From: Chaetorhynchus papuensis
Taxonomy: Eukaryota; Chordata; Aves; Passeriformes; Rhipiduridae
Length of the DNA: 64,000 nucleotides
Assembly: GCA_013396525.1 (NCBI GenBank)
Contig: VWYX01000126.1
Location: 248,001 to 312,000, forward strand
Reading direction: 5' to 3'
Numbering within the stretch: position 1 is the stretch's first letter; each line of letters begins with the position of its first letter. A model generated the notes under the pieces. That model did not search any database, was not told the DNA's origin, and was given only the letters and a program-made list of their open reading frames with translations. The position numbers and the translations under genes are program-made. Shown here piece after piece: positions 23,696-36,869 of the stretch.

Positions 23696-26108
23696 AACTT
23701 GATTTATTGGTGTGCAGCAAATAACACAGGAATCTGCTGTTTCCTTTCTTCATTGAAAAGGGGTGATACGTGGGTGTAGTTTTGTATCGGCCATGGCTAA
23801 TCTATTTCTAAACTCCAGAAAGGTGGTGAAAGGGTGTCTGTCCCCTGTCCTTGTGTTGTGTCAGCAGCAGCATTCATCCAGCTGTGCAGCTGCACTGGGG
23901 ACTGGATCTGGCTGACTGCTGAGGATGCAACTACATATGCTGACACAAAGCATGGAGGACAGACAGGTGAAGTGGAGGAAAGGAAGAATTGTCCCTTGCA
24001 GTAGTATTTCAGAGTTGAACTAGATGAAGCTGGTCATGAAATCACACCTTTACTGTAGCTGCATCTCTGCTCTTTCCGTTTAGGCCCCAGTTTGTTAGAT
24101 GATTCCTTCAGCAAGCGAGAAGGAAAAAAGGAACGTGTAGAAATGCTTAATGCGCTTAGAAATGTGCAGGATAAAAAGACCCAATCCATTGAAACAATTA
24201 AAGTCTTTCCTGTAAATACTCGTGTGTTTTACATTTCCGATTTACCGGAATGGCACTGCTGCAAATGGAAACTGAAAGACTATTTTTGGCAGTTGTGTGC
24301 TTTGGATCTGTCACATATACAGGGATTTTCTGAAAAGCTGAGCAGAAGGAGTATTTCTAAGGAGGAGTTTAATTTGAAAATAGGCTTTTTGGTGAGCCTG
24401 AGAAAAGTATAACAACCAAAGCTCTTTGGTCGTGTTCTGTCTCAAAACTCTCATCCTTGCTGCATGGACCTTACACAAGACTCAGCTTGTGTTCTCCAAG
24501 CCTAAAAAGAAATCTGCTGTAAGATAATTTTACTGTTTCCTTTCGGATTAAGCAGAAAAAAAGAGAAACGATTGGAGAAAACTCCATTTGTGGTAATTAA
24601 ATTGTAGATTTTCAAAATTGTTCTTGAGTGTGAGTTAACTGCCATGGGAACCTTGCTCTGTATATTCCTTGTGGCAAACTGTTGTGGTAGGCCTCCATGT
24701 TGAACAGCTTGGGCTGCAGAAGAACTCCAGACAGTTCCTGGGGACTTTGTTTGGGGAGGGGTGACCCTGGCTGACTCCCCTCCCAGCTGCTGTTGCACGG
24801 GGCTGTTTCTTAACTATGCTATCCCAGAGGCCACTGGCATTGCTGCTAATGGGTAGCAGTGGGTCTGTGCTGGAGCCAGATGGCATTGGCTCTGTCAGAC
24901 ATAGGGGAAGCTTCTGGCAGCTTCTCACAGAAGCCACCCCTGTAGCCTCCCCCGCTGTCAAAACCTGGCTATGCAACCTCCGTACATCCTTAATCAGCAC
25001 TGCATAAAAAATCACTCAGAGAATTCGGGTGTTCAGGTTTTTTTTACTAAAATGTCTCTGTGTATAAAATTGGTAGGAGGGAATAGGCATGGTGTGTACA
25101 TTGTCATGCTTTTAATTTTATTTTCATGGATAAATGACTAAAGAATGGGCTGTACAAATCACCAAACAATACATGTAATACATGTAATAAGAGAAACATG
25201 CAAAAGAGCTCAGAAGTGTGAGATACAGGACATGAGAGTATTACTTATTATGATGGAGGTTTTGTTTTCTAACATACATTTCTATGCTCAACAGTTAATG
25301 CATTGCTTCTCTTCCTTTTGTAACAGGCAATCATTGAAAATTTGACCAGCTGCAACAGGGAAGACATGTATCAGATCTCATTTGGTAAATGTTCAGCTCA
25401 TTGTCAGGACTACCAAACCTTTGGCATACATATGTGAGGAAGGGTTGGGAAGGATGTTTTATCCAATCTCTTATGTATGCTGCTCTGTACGTGCTCTTGT
25501 ATTACAGTCATCTCTCTAATATCATGTACATGTCATTCCACTTTATGGCAGAGCAAGCAAAAATGCACTATGGGCATAGAACAAAAGAGGCCAAAGTTTT
25601 CAGTGTTACTTAGCTCTTTTGAAAATTTGTTCTTTGCTCCATAAAGAAGTCTTGAAGAGCCTACAAGAGAACCCATCTCTTGTGCTGATGAACTCTGGCC
25701 TTTCTATAGCGTGTCCTTTTAGGACAGAGGGCTCTAATTGATTATGGCCTGCATCTTGAATATGTACATAAGTATTCTGGAAAAATAAAAATCTATTTTG
25801 ATATTGGTTTGCAATTTTATGTAAAATCATTGTAGCACAAAACAAAAGTAGCTTGGTGGCAGTACTACTGCTGAAACACAGATGCACCCTTTATGGGAAG
25901 TAACCGAGGTCTTTGTGAGCTCCCATGAGAATTCAATAAGCAGTACACAGTAGCTGGCTAGAATCAGCTAATTAATGGGTTTATTCTATGCTGATTTCTT
26001 ACTACTGAGTTTTTAAGGGAATAATGGAAGGCTCTTTCTCAAATTAAATATTCTGTGTCTCATTCACATAAGTTACCTGTTATTCATGGTTCTCTTTCTT
26101 GATCCAAG

Positions 26109-26200
26109 GATTGCCATCACTGGACTTCTCCACTGCAGCTCAGAGAGTCCTGGGACCCCTGTGGCTTTCCTGCTTTGGGGACACCAGCAGAATAAAGGTG
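26109..26200 (+). other. Exon-like segment (possible non-coding exon)
   Basis: It follows a pyrimidine-rich run ending in CCAAG (26108) and ends before GTGAGT (26201). One frame is open for 28 codons and then stops. Nothing in it resembles a known protein. An internal AATAAA (26191) could equally be chance. Confidence 0.12.
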
Positions 26201-26896
26201 GTGAGTAAAGAACAAATGTGTTCTTGCTGTTTAAGAAAGCTTCCTGAATATGCAAGATTTTCTTTCTAGTAAGTACAGAGATATTTCATAATTGCTGTTC
26301 TGTATTGCTCTAACTGTTTGAGGTTATTCCTATCAAGAGTCATAGTGATTCTGTAGCTGGTAACACCACAAAAGTAAGTGTGGCCATGCATAATTCTTAC
26401 CTAATTGTGTCTAGGTTATATCTCATTATGATTAATTAACATGCTTTTTGGGCAAGAAGGAAAATTTTTATTTAATAATACAGTAAGCAAACTACCAACA
26501 TACCAATGTTTGGTGAACCGTCAGTGGAAGTGGTCGTTTTCAGATTCAAAAATGATCACGCTAAGTAATTATATTCAGAAGCCATCCTTACATTCCTGTC
26601 TTGCTTCATATAGCTGGACTCATGTTTATATGTTTTTCAGTCTCCAAACCAAGGCTTGAACATCCAGTTCTCATTCAAACTGAAAGGGATTTCTTTTAAG
26701 TCCATTGCAGTATTTGCTCATTCTAGGCTATTTAAATATTATTGCTAAACAAGCAAGAGAACACCTCTTCCTCTAGCTGGTTCTGCAAGTAGTGCTGTAC
26801 TATTGTATCCCACGTTTGGCCTGGCTGCAAGGAGCAGAGATTGGAGTATCCAGGAGTCCCAGTGTCTCTGCAGTACAGTGACTAGCACCTCGTTTG

Positions 26897-26935
26897 GGGC
26901 AGGGCTCAATTACGGCTTGTGGTAGAGCCCTGTCC
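26897..26935. repeat. Imperfect 11-bp inverted repeat in a CpG-enriched patch
   Basis: The arms GGGCAGGGCTC (26897-26907) and GAGCCCTGTCC (26925-26935) pair with one G-T wobble around a 17-base loop. The surrounding 26,812-27,040 has several CpGs in a CpG-poor region. It could be an unrecognised repeat. There is no tRNA-like fold that I can defend. Confidence 0.45.
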
Positions 26936-29900
26936 GAGAAGAGAGCAAGAATTATACGAGCTCTTTCTCTTTCATGGCTTCCTGAGTGCACTCCTGCCTC
27001 TCTGATTTCTGCTTCCCCAGCTCCTGACGCCTCATGTATATCTGTGTCCCAGCTGAGACTCATTGGCAGAGGAGAGCAATCAGAGCTTGCCTTTCAGCTT
27101 TCCACATAGTTCCCAGGGGTCTATATGCCTTGAAGGCAAAAAAATCTTTTGTGCTTATTGCCAATACAGATATTTCCATCCTATTTACGGATACATCAGC
27201 ACTGAAAGTGCTGAGACACACAAGCTGGTGCAGCATGACAAAGTCTGGAACAAAGAATGGTGGGAAGAACAGCGGATGTATCCATGCTTGCTTTCTAGAA
27301 CACTGCTTAGTCTAAGGAACAGCATGTGTGCAAACACAGTCAAATGGCCTCTAGATCTGAGCTCTTATCTCTGCACATCATCACATAGACTAACCATTCA
27401 ATTTGCATCCTGGAGTCAGACTCTCAAGTCCTCAGTGAGGGAAAATTCTCATTGGAGCCTGGCAGAAGAAACGTATCATTTTGTTCAAAAACACTGAATA
27501 TGCAGTAGCAGCTGTGAGTTGTCAAATCCAGCATAGGATTATACCCCACATCATATGCTTCAGCACTTTATACAGACTATGTTTAAATTAATTTTTAATT
27601 AGCTCATTATACAGATAGAAGATCTGCTCATCTCAAGTTTTATAACCACAACTTTGCCTGCAGGTCTCTCTATCAGACAGTTGGATGATGGCAGCACCCA
27701 ACTTCAGCTGGAAGTGCTCAAACCCCGCAGCAATGAGACTAATATTAAAAGTCCTGATAGTATCAGGCACCACACTCCATTATATCATGACTGCATTTCC
27801 ATCTTCAAGCCCAGTCTTCTTATAAAGAGCCTGTGGAGGGCAGGGGCTCATGACAGCTGGAAAACCTACATGCCACAGAGAGACAAAGATATCTGACTGT
27901 GCATAATGGTGCTACCCATAACCTTGGCATAGGTTTTGATGATTAAATGCAGGGTAAGCCCACCCAAAGTGATTCATATGAATTGTTGGTCTGGAGATCT
28001 CAAACCACAGATCTCCCTCTTCTGGCTGGAGAAGATTTTCTAGACATACATGCCTGATGAAATGTGGTGGTGCCAGTTGCCCATAATAGTAATACCTGCT
28101 TTGGAAATACCTTCTCTCCTCTGTTCCAAATCTGTTCCCTATTGTGAGATACACTGCAGATATACATAGCTTGAAACATGAATAGAAGTGGCTGAGAAAA
28201 TACTGACTTTGCAGACCTGGAATTAGGGTACTTTTAAAGCCTTTGTTTAGATTTGTACAGGAAATATGTTGCACAACGAGGGATAGGCCACAGATCACTT
28301 AAGATCCAAGTATTGTGCTTAACCTGATATTATCCTTATCTCCCTGGTATCTGCATGGTAACAGTTTCTTCATTAAATGTTTTTAGTCGCATTAACATAT
28401 TCTCCTTGGAGTTTTCAAACTACCCCAGTGTAAAAAGCTGACCACAGTTATGATGAGATTATTCAGAAAATTTGTTTTGTCTTTTGGTTTTTTTCCTTCC
28501 ATTTGCTATCATAAATGCCCTCAGAGAAGTAATTTCCGTGAGATCAGGAGCTGGACTTTTTATATGTTTCAGTATGACTTTTTAAGGATAGCTGCACAGC
28601 AGGAGATTGGCTTCACATTCATCAGACAGAAGCAAAGGCTGTCAGCTTGACACAAACTGTAAACCTGACTCAAAAATTCTTGTGAAAGTGTATGATTTGT
28701 TCTTTATGCTACAGGAAATCTTTATGGAAGGATATTCAATCTCAATTTAGTTTCTCTGAAATCCTGTTCTTGGCCCATGTGGAACCATACTACACTTCAG
28801 TGATGAGAGGTGATCCAGCTGCAAAGACTCCTTAAGCTATTGTCCAGCCATTCACACCTCTGGAATTTCATAATAAATTGAATCAACTGAATGCATGGGG
28901 GGGTTAGACAATGAACAGATCTGAATGAGTGGTGAAACCAATGACTCATCTCAGTCTCTAATTTCATTCCTGTACAGATTGTTTATCTAGGAAGAACAGG
29001 GCAGGGAATGTGTGAGGATATATGTGCTGTTTATTTAGAGCTGTAGTAGAAAGTGAATTCCTAAGCAGAAGCTCTGCTCTGAAGCAGAGACGGAGGGCAA
29101 CTGATTTGCTATAGGGCTATAATGAATTTATTTATTTTAATGACATTTCTTGTCTTTTATGTGTAACAAAAGAAGATAGTGACTTTCTTCAAAGCCCATC
29201 TGTTTGAGATCCTTCACTGTTATTGATTTCCATTCAACTCCTTCCAGCTTCTCTATGAGTTAATGGCATTCAAGGGCCAAAGCATAGTGATATATTTGCT
29301 GTAGTTTTATCAGTGTTGTACAAAGCCTCATCTCTTCTCTAGTTCCTGATTGTGGTGAGCCCAAGGATGGAAAACTAAGCACCACTGAAGAATTTCAATA
29401 TCCTATTTCACTGCAAACTCACATTAAATTTGCTATTCTCTTTGAAGTCAGCAGAAAAGCCCTGACTGACATCAACTGAGTATCTGGTTCTGTGTTTCTG
29501 ACAACATTACTGCTTGTCTGGTGTAGCAGTCCCTGTGGCCGCTGAGAGTGAAAAGTAGCTGAGGCAGTTTCTCCGAGGCTGGGAATACTTAAGAGCCCAG
29601 ATAATTCACCCTCTAACTAGCCTGGCACCCCCTTTGCCTGTTCTTTTCAACTTGTGCTGTTAGTGCCACTGTGTCATGGGTCTGTGCTGAATTGTCAGGA
29701 AGGATACAGATGAGGGCATGGAGGTGACTGTTGGGCATGAAAGGGAGAGTAAGCAAATATTATGCTTGCCCAAGAGTAGGAATGTTCTCAATGAACCTGG
29801 CTATTTCTCTGAATATAGATGTTGCAGATGATTTTCTGTAAGAGACAGGCATCCTGCCTCTAAAAATAACTTGTGCCTGATCTTTCAAAACCCTTCATAA

Positions 29901-30029
29901 TGTACCTTGCCAGTTATATGTTGCTGAGCAGGAAGGTTGAGGGGATTATTTCAGCTGTGGCAATCAGTTTACACCTTGAACCACAGGATCGGATTACTTT
30001 TGGTATTTAATTTTGAAATATTTCCCCCA
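26936..30029. other. Non-coding DNA without recognisable genes
   Basis: AT-rich DNA with no identifiable element. The largest frame (27,063-27,497) encodes a composition typical of random translation. The sequence from about 29,880 may belong to the LINE relic that follows, but I cannot align it with confidence. Confidence 0.5.
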
Positions 30030-30039
30030 GATGTATGGT

Positions 30040-30270
30040 ACCTTTGCATGTTTCCCGGATGAATTTCATTTTGTTATTTCCTGCTCTTATTTCTAAGCTT
30101 TTTCAGGTCCTTTGTGTTATTTCTCTGTCTTCGCTTGTGTTTGCAACACTTCCTAATTTAGCATCTTCTGCAAATTTAATTACTATATCAACTTTTTATA
30201 TCACCTGATTAGTGGTTTTAAAATATTACTGAATATCACTTGAGTTTAACACAGTCTCTGCAAATTTCCC
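30040..30270 (-). pseudogene. Decayed CR1-like LINE reverse-transcriptase fragment
   Basis: Read on the minus strand, this encodes a degraded piece of the non-LTR reverse transcriptase (ORF2) of a CR1-type LINE. The catalytic FADDTKLGG block survives as FAEDAKLG (codons 30174 down to 30151), where the second catalytic aspartate region reads ED instead of DD. About 33 codons later, in the same frame, NNKMKF (around 30075-30061) matches the conserved K-M-K-F segment that follows in CR1 proteins. One in-frame stop lies between the two blocks and at least two more lie upstream of FAED. The element is therefore long dead. Divergence is far greater than in the CR1 tail at 46 kb, suggesting an ancient subfamily. 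The ends are approximate; nothing of the endonuclease domain or 3' UTR is recognised. Confidence 0.65.
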
Positions 30271-33200
30271 AAGGGGCAGTTCCCTCAAATCATTTGTTCT
30301 TGGGGGTTTATGCATGGTTAGTGTATATGACACTGTGGATGTACTCAAGACTACTCAACAGAAATTGCTGACATCAATTAATGCTTTCTTTGCTCTGAAA
30401 GACTTCATCTACAGACATCTCAAAGGTGTGAAACAGCATAATTAGGGCATACGTGGTTGTGCAATAGCACATGGGAGTTTTCTACAGGAAACATCTAGCA
30501 AAAGTGAATTTAAAACTGTCACAAACATGCTTCATGTCAAAGGTGAAAAAATAAAGACTACAATAGGGAACGAAGACGCAGATAGTCCAAGCAAGCCTGA
30601 TAGTTCTTTTAAGGATGGGGAGTAGTGAAAGCAGTGGTAAAGAAAGAGGTGCAAGGGCAGTGCTTTGTAATGCTCTGAAACAGTGTTTTTGAATTTGATT
30701 TATAAGTGGAAACCAGGGAGCTGAGAAAGAAAAGCATGAAAAGATAAAAAATACTTGAGATGGCCATTTCAAAAAAATGGAGTAAGAAAGCTGTGAGACC
30801 AAAAAAAAAAGAGATGTGTTGATGTAGCTGAGGAAGCAGATGACTAATGTATGAACTCTGGGCAGTAGAATAAAGAAAAAGCTGAATTTTTAGTTTTTAG
30901 ACCCAGTTTTATGCTACCATCTAAATAAACGTAGTTGACTATTTCAGGTGACTTTCCATTAAATGATTTACTAATGTTTAATGTATCATACATAGATTTT
31001 TTTTTTTTTTAATTCAGCTGTATGGCAGTTCAGTAAGAGTGTAACAAGTTCCTTATGCAATCTCTTTGTTAGTGCTTCATGCTACCTCATGGTTCTTGGA
31101 GATTTTTTTTCCTGTGCCTGTTTGACTTCGGTGGAGATTCCTTACTGGGCTGTCACATCTCTTTGATCTGCTTGCTCTTCTTAACCTTTTGTGATTGTCT
31201 ATATTTTTAATACAGAAGAAAGAACATAATTAGATACTTTGTTTACTGTGGTTTTTTTTACACAAGTTGTCTCTTACATTTGAAGAGAAATTTTTTATTT
31301 AGTGATTTTTTGTAGTGTTATTTAATATCTATATCTCCACTATAGTGAATCGTATTTTTCAATTACTGCCACTTTCTATTTTAGATACTTTATTTGGCCT
31401 AATTGTGTACCAGGTGCTAGGTGATCAGCAAAAGCAAAGAAAGTGTGGGCTTTTTCCCAGTGAATTTGCAGCTTATTGACGGTTGTTGTGCTGTTCTGGT
31501 GTTTGGAACTGATAACACTGTATTTTAAGCGCTGTCAGTGTTCTAAAACAGTCTTCACCACACTGGAGATTTTAATAAATATGCGTTGGCAGAATGAAAC
31601 TGGAGAGGTTAGTTGGGTTTCCTGATTGTGTTTTTTTTAACTGAAACATAGTTTACAAGACCACAGAAAACTGATGGTCAGATAGGATTTAAACCAGAAA
31701 TGGTGCTGTTTGTACAAAGGCTTGTCATGAAGCCCAAAGCTTTTTGTGGGAGATATGGAGGATTTACATAATCAAACTTCAGGAATGTAGCCTACATATG
31801 TGAGCTAGGTCCAGACTCTTCATAAACTGAATTGAGAGAGGTAAGCACCCACTTCTTCATTGTCCTCTGGAAGTTCCCCTTTGACATAAAATCTCCTGGC
31901 CGAGGGACCTTTAGGAAGAGGGTATCACTCTCCCATTGTGCACCACACTGCTGTCTCCAAGCAGGGGTCTGCACAGTCAGAGTCTCAGTAGTGAACAGTT
32001 ATGTGGGGTTTTTTAAGAGTTATAACACTAAATCTAGGACAACTGTCCACCTCTGAAATCACAGCTCTGCTTAGGAATCAGTGTTATTGTGAGGGGGCAG
32101 CTGGCAAAGGAGATCAGCTGGTCTTTTACACAGAAGAGAGTCTGCTTTGAAGGGGGTCAGATCAGGAACTTGTCTGTAAATGAAAGCCCTGCCCTCACTA
32201 GGCTACACTCCAGTGGAAAAAAAAAAAAAAGGCTCAGTGCATTTCTCTGGTAACCTCACTTATTAGGCAATTTTAATATAGCTGTAATAAGCTCCCTTCA
32301 AGCCAGACCTTGGGTAAGGCCTTAGAAATGCTCAGCTGCCATGTGGCTTGTAACAAATATCACAAAGTATTGATTTATTCCATAACCACTCCCTGCCATG
32401 TGTTATGTAAATAACGACGTTTGATAGAGTGTGTGGTTCTCTGTGCTGTAATGCAGAGGTCTTGGGAAGGTCTTGAGTCAAAAGATGAAAGGCCAACTGT
32501 CTCCAGTTGTCCTTAGGATGTGTGCGTGACACTGCAGCTGCACACACACACACCAAGCCCTTCTCTTTTGAGTGCATTTAATAATTATGATTTTAATATT
32601 ATATCTGGTTCTGATCTGGCTGGGTATAATCTTCTAATTATATAGCTTTTTATTTTCTCAAATTGTCTCTATCTTTAACACTGTTAGTAATTCTCTACTG
32701 GTAAAACTAAATTCACAGTGCTTTCATTGCATATGCTTATATCTATACAGATTCAAGCTAGAAAAAAACATGCAGTCTGAAAACACCACTAATTGTACTT
32801 CAGCTTGTAGGTTGGGTTGCAGAGCAGCCTCACTCTGTTTTCCCACAGCCAAGAGAAGGCCTCAAGGCCAAAATGTCACCTCAGATTTCTTTTGATCTCA
32901 ACTTATATTTTATTAACCCTTTTAACTTCACTGAGGGTGTGCAAGGAAACATGTATATTCCCTTTCGTATAAACCCAGCATTGTCCTTACATCTTGCGTG
33001 CAAATGTATGGACAGTTTTTCATACAAAGGATTATTTAGATGTAATCTATATGCCTTGCGAGTTACAGATAAGAGGGGGCGGGCAGCATTTATTCTGCAA
33101 TGTTTATGATTTATTTCCCTTTTATTTTCTCTCTTTAACTCCATCCAAAATATTTCTGAGAGTCTTAGTGAAATATAATACTAGAAGCCTTTAATGGCAT

Positions 33201-33300
33201 CTTTTCATCTCACAATTGCAGAGTGCTTTTCAGGGCTTAATTAAATTTTACAGCGTGCCATTCAGGTGAATGTAATTTGAATGCATCCATTCGTGTTTGT
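30271..33300. other. Non-coding DNA without recognisable genes
   Basis: AT-rich DNA with several homopolymer runs: A at 30801-30810, T at 30997-31010 (14 bases) and A at 32217-32231 (15 bases). There is also a (CA)6 run at 32541-32553. A run of A can mark a retroposed copy, but no gene-derived sequence is recognisable beside these runs. Confidence 0.55.
32541..32553. repeat. Short (CA)n microsatellite
   Basis: Six CA units plus one base. Confidence 0.8.
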
Positions 33301-33376
33301 GAGGAAACTGAGGCAGGGAGTGGTGATTAGCTCAAGGCTGTGAGCCAAATAAAATATCAGAGTAAGAATTATGGCC
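33301..33376 (-). mobile_element. CORE-SINE / MIR relic
   Basis: GAGGAAACTGAGGCA (33301-33315) is the reverse complement of the MIR core TGCCTCAGTTTCCTC. It is followed by AGCTCAAGGCTGTGAGCC, in place of the consensus TGCCCAAGGTCACACAGC, and then by a CAGAGTAAGAATTATGGCCC end that parallels GCAGAGCCGGGATTCGAACCC. Order and spacing agree with MIR in the minus orientation. The element may extend left to about 33,220, where the match becomes too weak to claim. Confidence 0.65.
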
Positions 33377-36300
33377 CAAGAGATTCGATTAAGAGATTTG
33401 ATAATTTCAGCAAAATTTGGTTCTTAAAAATTTCATCAAACAGGCAACACAAATGATGGCTGCCTGAATGGCAGAGGAGCCAAATAGCCTCTCTAGGCTC
33501 TTCCTTTCTTTAGCCTTTGTGATAACAAGTGCTTTATGCCTAGTTATCTCAGTCCAGTTTTGGCCTCACCAACCTTTGGCACACCAGATGCTTGCTCAGT
33601 CCTCCAACATGATCAGGAGAAAAGGAGTGAGTGGTCACACTCTACCATCTTCTCAGTAAATGGCTCAGGCCTTTCACCCCTTTCCATTGAGAGGCCTGTT
33701 AGGGTGGGATTTGAATGCATCCACCCACTCCTACAGCCATGGTCTTCTACAAGAGAAACTCTAATGTTAGTTGTGAAAGGCTTGAATCTCCTTCCCTCGT
33801 GGTCAAGGGTGAACTTTTCATCCATCTCCTCACTGGAAAGTATGAAAAGCAGCTTGTCCTCTTCTGTGGGTAAGCAGGTAGAAGGGGAGAAAGCTGCAGG
33901 GACAAAAGTGTTAATTTACTCTGCACATGTATCTTACAAAAATCCTCTATAGATTCTGTCATCGGTAATTACTGCCCAAATATAGTTACTGATGATGCTG
34001 TAGGATAGGCCATAAAGCATCATATTGGAATGGGTTAGGACAGTGGGAAGAAATGATTTCTGGGCCCTCAGTGTTCCTAAGTCAGAAATCGTACTTGCTT
34101 TGGCCAGAGACTGACCGTGAGGGGATTGGACTCCTGATACTCATGACTGGATACATGAGTATCACTCCCGCACTGTGAGTTACCTATCTGCAGAGGAGAT
34201 GGCATTATCCAGCCTGTCTGACGGGCCTAGAACTCATATATGCAGCAATTTAAAAGGTGGGGTGTGGCAATTTCTTTGAAGGTGTGTGAAACAAGACTGA
34301 AATCAAGCACATGAGAGATCCCACAGATACAGTACACAGGCTGAGAGCACCCTTTCTTTGGTACCAGCTATCATGGTGAGAAAAGGTTCTCTGGCTGTGA
34401 GACAGGTTCAAAACAAACAGGTAGGTATTCTTAATGAGCTAAAGAATCATTCCTTGGGAAATTCATTCTCTCAGTAGAGAAACCAAACATTGAATGATGT
34501 CCATCTGTCACCAGACACCAGTCTCAGATCCCGAAGAAAGAGAGGACACTTCTAGTCCTTTGCTGCCTGGCTCTGCTGGAGCCTCAGCCCACATTGGGCA
34601 AGTACTACCACATCTGGGGTTTCCAAAGCCTGAGCAGGACATAGTAACCACAATGTCTGACTCCACATCCTCCACATAGGGTATGTAAGGTGGTACACAG
34701 TATGTTTACAGTGTGCTGTGACAGTCAGTCAGTAGCCACTAAGCAGGTGTAATGAAGGCAAAGAGAAGTTTTCTGTTTCCATTGTTGTCAGCCCAGTGTC
34801 TTAAACATACTTACCGGGGAGTGAAATGGCTTCTCACAGTTCTGCAGAGTCCAATCTTCCATTGCTGTATTAGGAAAAAGGCACTGCATGGTTTGTCTTT
34901 TTAACAGAATAGCATGATCAGAGTAAAAATGAGGTCAGGCAATTGCTGAACAGGTTTTCCCACTTACCGTTGATCATCTTTCTAATAACTTTCTTTTCTC
35001 CTTCATGCTGACCTCTTCTAATAGTGAAGTCAACAGCTGTGGCTACGTGCACAGGACATACTTTGACAGCAGCAGGACTCAGCTGACAGACTCTGGAATA
35101 TATCATTTCAGTAGCATCATCTGGGTCTATAGCTGGCTCTTCTATAACTGTATTGAGGGTTGAAGGCCTTGCGTGTTTTTCTTCTTTTTATCTTCTTTCC
35201 ACTACACAAGCATTGCACAGGGATCTTAAAACGTGTGTAGGAAAATGGACCTTGGGGACAGACTTTACTTCAGGGTTAGAAACACAGCTTTTTTTAATTT
35301 ACAAGTGCTTGGTTGTGTGTAAATCTGTTTCACTACCCAAACTTCACATCAAAGTATTTGAGCTGTGCTGTACTTGATGAGAGCAAGAGTGCATGTTTGT
35401 CATTGCATAAGGGAAACAGAAATTCCTTTGGAGACAGAGACCTGAACACAACACACCTTAGAGGATTTGCTGCTAATTCAGTGACAGAAGGTTTTGGGTT
35501 TTTTACATTATTGACATTCCTCCAGATGAAAACCTCTGCAACAAATGCCATTTTGAACCTCATTTATGATTGAGGCTATTTCCCAAGGGTTCTTAGACTC
35601 CTTTGAAACCTCTCTGTGGGATTGAATTAGTGACTTAGGAGACTCCAGGCCACCGGGATGGAGTGCAGAAAGTGCCCAGAAGCCTAATTCGCCTCTCACA
35701 GAGCACAGACACTCCCATTGACCCCACTGCTTGAATGCCTCTGCTGTCAGAAGAGAGCCATGGCAAGAAGTCAGTCATGTATATCAGGAGGAATTTCTGC
35801 TGATCCCACACTTGGGAGAGCAAGAGAAATTCCCTGTGAGTGGGGAGAGTGTCCTCAAGATCAGGATGCATCCCTGCCCTTCAGTGAGAATGATTCCAGG
35901 GGGGTGTTAAAAGTGTTTAGTTTTCAGGAAGATTAGCTGCACCTTTCATTTGTCCTTTGAAGATTATTTTTGCTCTGTAAAGGGTTTTAAAAAATGGCAA
36001 ACCAGTTCAGGCACATACGGAAAAAAAAAAAGGAAAACACAAGGTAATGGGAAGAAGCTGAGATTCTATCTGTTTTATTGAATGATCCTGGAATACAGTA
36101 ACAAGGGGACAGTTGTGTGCTTAATCATCTCACTCTTACAAGTGGAAACGATGCTTGACAATAGAGTATACTGATACAAATGTAAGAGTTGGGGAGAGGA
36201 GAAAAATCTAAGGAACAAAATAAGCATAATATGTAAACAAAATTCTGCTAGGAGTATTTGTAGTGACAGATGCTTTGGTAGATAGGGCAAAAAATATATT

Positions 36301-36476
36301 CCTTTCTCCTAAAGGGAAATAGGTGGAAGTCCATCAAATAAACTTTGTCCTGGCATATTTTATTTTTGCATGGAGGAAAAGGAAAAGATCGTTTTTGATG
36401 TCAGAATTTTTTTTTCTGCTGTTTTTTCCCCTCTCTGCCATACCAGAAAAAAAAGATCAGGGAAGATAAGCCAGGC
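33377..36476. other. Non-coding DNA without recognisable genes
   Basis: Mixed-composition DNA. Short overlapping frames occur at 33,468-33,962 and 35,313-35,936, with no recognisable domain. An A run (36020-36031) and rising purine content mark the approach to the polypurine tract at 36,477. Confidence 0.55.
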
Positions 36477-36518
36477 AAAAGGGAAAAAAAAGGAGGTGGG
36501 GAAGGGGAAAAAAAAAGG
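36477..36518 (+). repeat. Polypurine tract with partial mirror symmetry
   Basis: Forty-two bases are all purine except one T at 36497. An A8 block (36484-36491) and an A9 block (36508-36516) flank G-rich blocks, giving near mirror symmetry. Such tracts can form triplex (H-DNA) structures. The tract lies just left of the candidate enhancer. Confidence 0.7.
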
Positions 36519-36869
36519 TTACTCTGAGTATCAGAGAGGGGGCTAATTGTCAAGGTTATATCTCCACAGATGATTGATGTGAGGCTGGGTTTTTCTGTCA
36601 GCCTGTCACAAAGCAGGAATGTTTAATGTTCTCATTATTGGTTACGCTGTTGTGTATATTTCTCTGTCAGCACTGCGGACCCATCTGAACTGCCAAGGCA
36701 CTTCAAAGCCCTGCAGGTCATTTATCATCCTCCTGACGCTGCGAATGTTCAGCCTCAGCTGAGTGCCAGGGATTTGTTATGACTTGAGAGCCAGCTGACA
36801 GACAGGTCTGCTGCAAAAAGGATTCCTTTTTGTCACACTGCGAAAACATCAATGTTCCTATAATGGCCT

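Larger units (their letters stand above)
20786..26108. other. Non-coding DNA without recognisable genes
   Basis: This stretch contains a pyrimidine-rich tract (about 21,078-21,118), an ATTTC microsatellite (21456-21484), a perfect tandem duplication (23650-23695), a 12-bp palindrome GTGCAGCTGCAC (23884-23895) and a 9-bp doublet (25170-25187). Sequence between 21,950 and 23,080 is slightly richer in GC and carries overlapping frames of up to 138 codons, none resembling a known protein. Confidence 0.55.

Noticed and set aside
26861..26886. A 15-base exact match between here and about 61,180.
   Set aside because: A few such matches are expected by chance in 64 kb, and the flanks do not align.
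27063..27497. A 144-codon plus-strand frame.
   Set aside because: No recognisable protein features. It overlaps other frames of similar length, as expected by chance.
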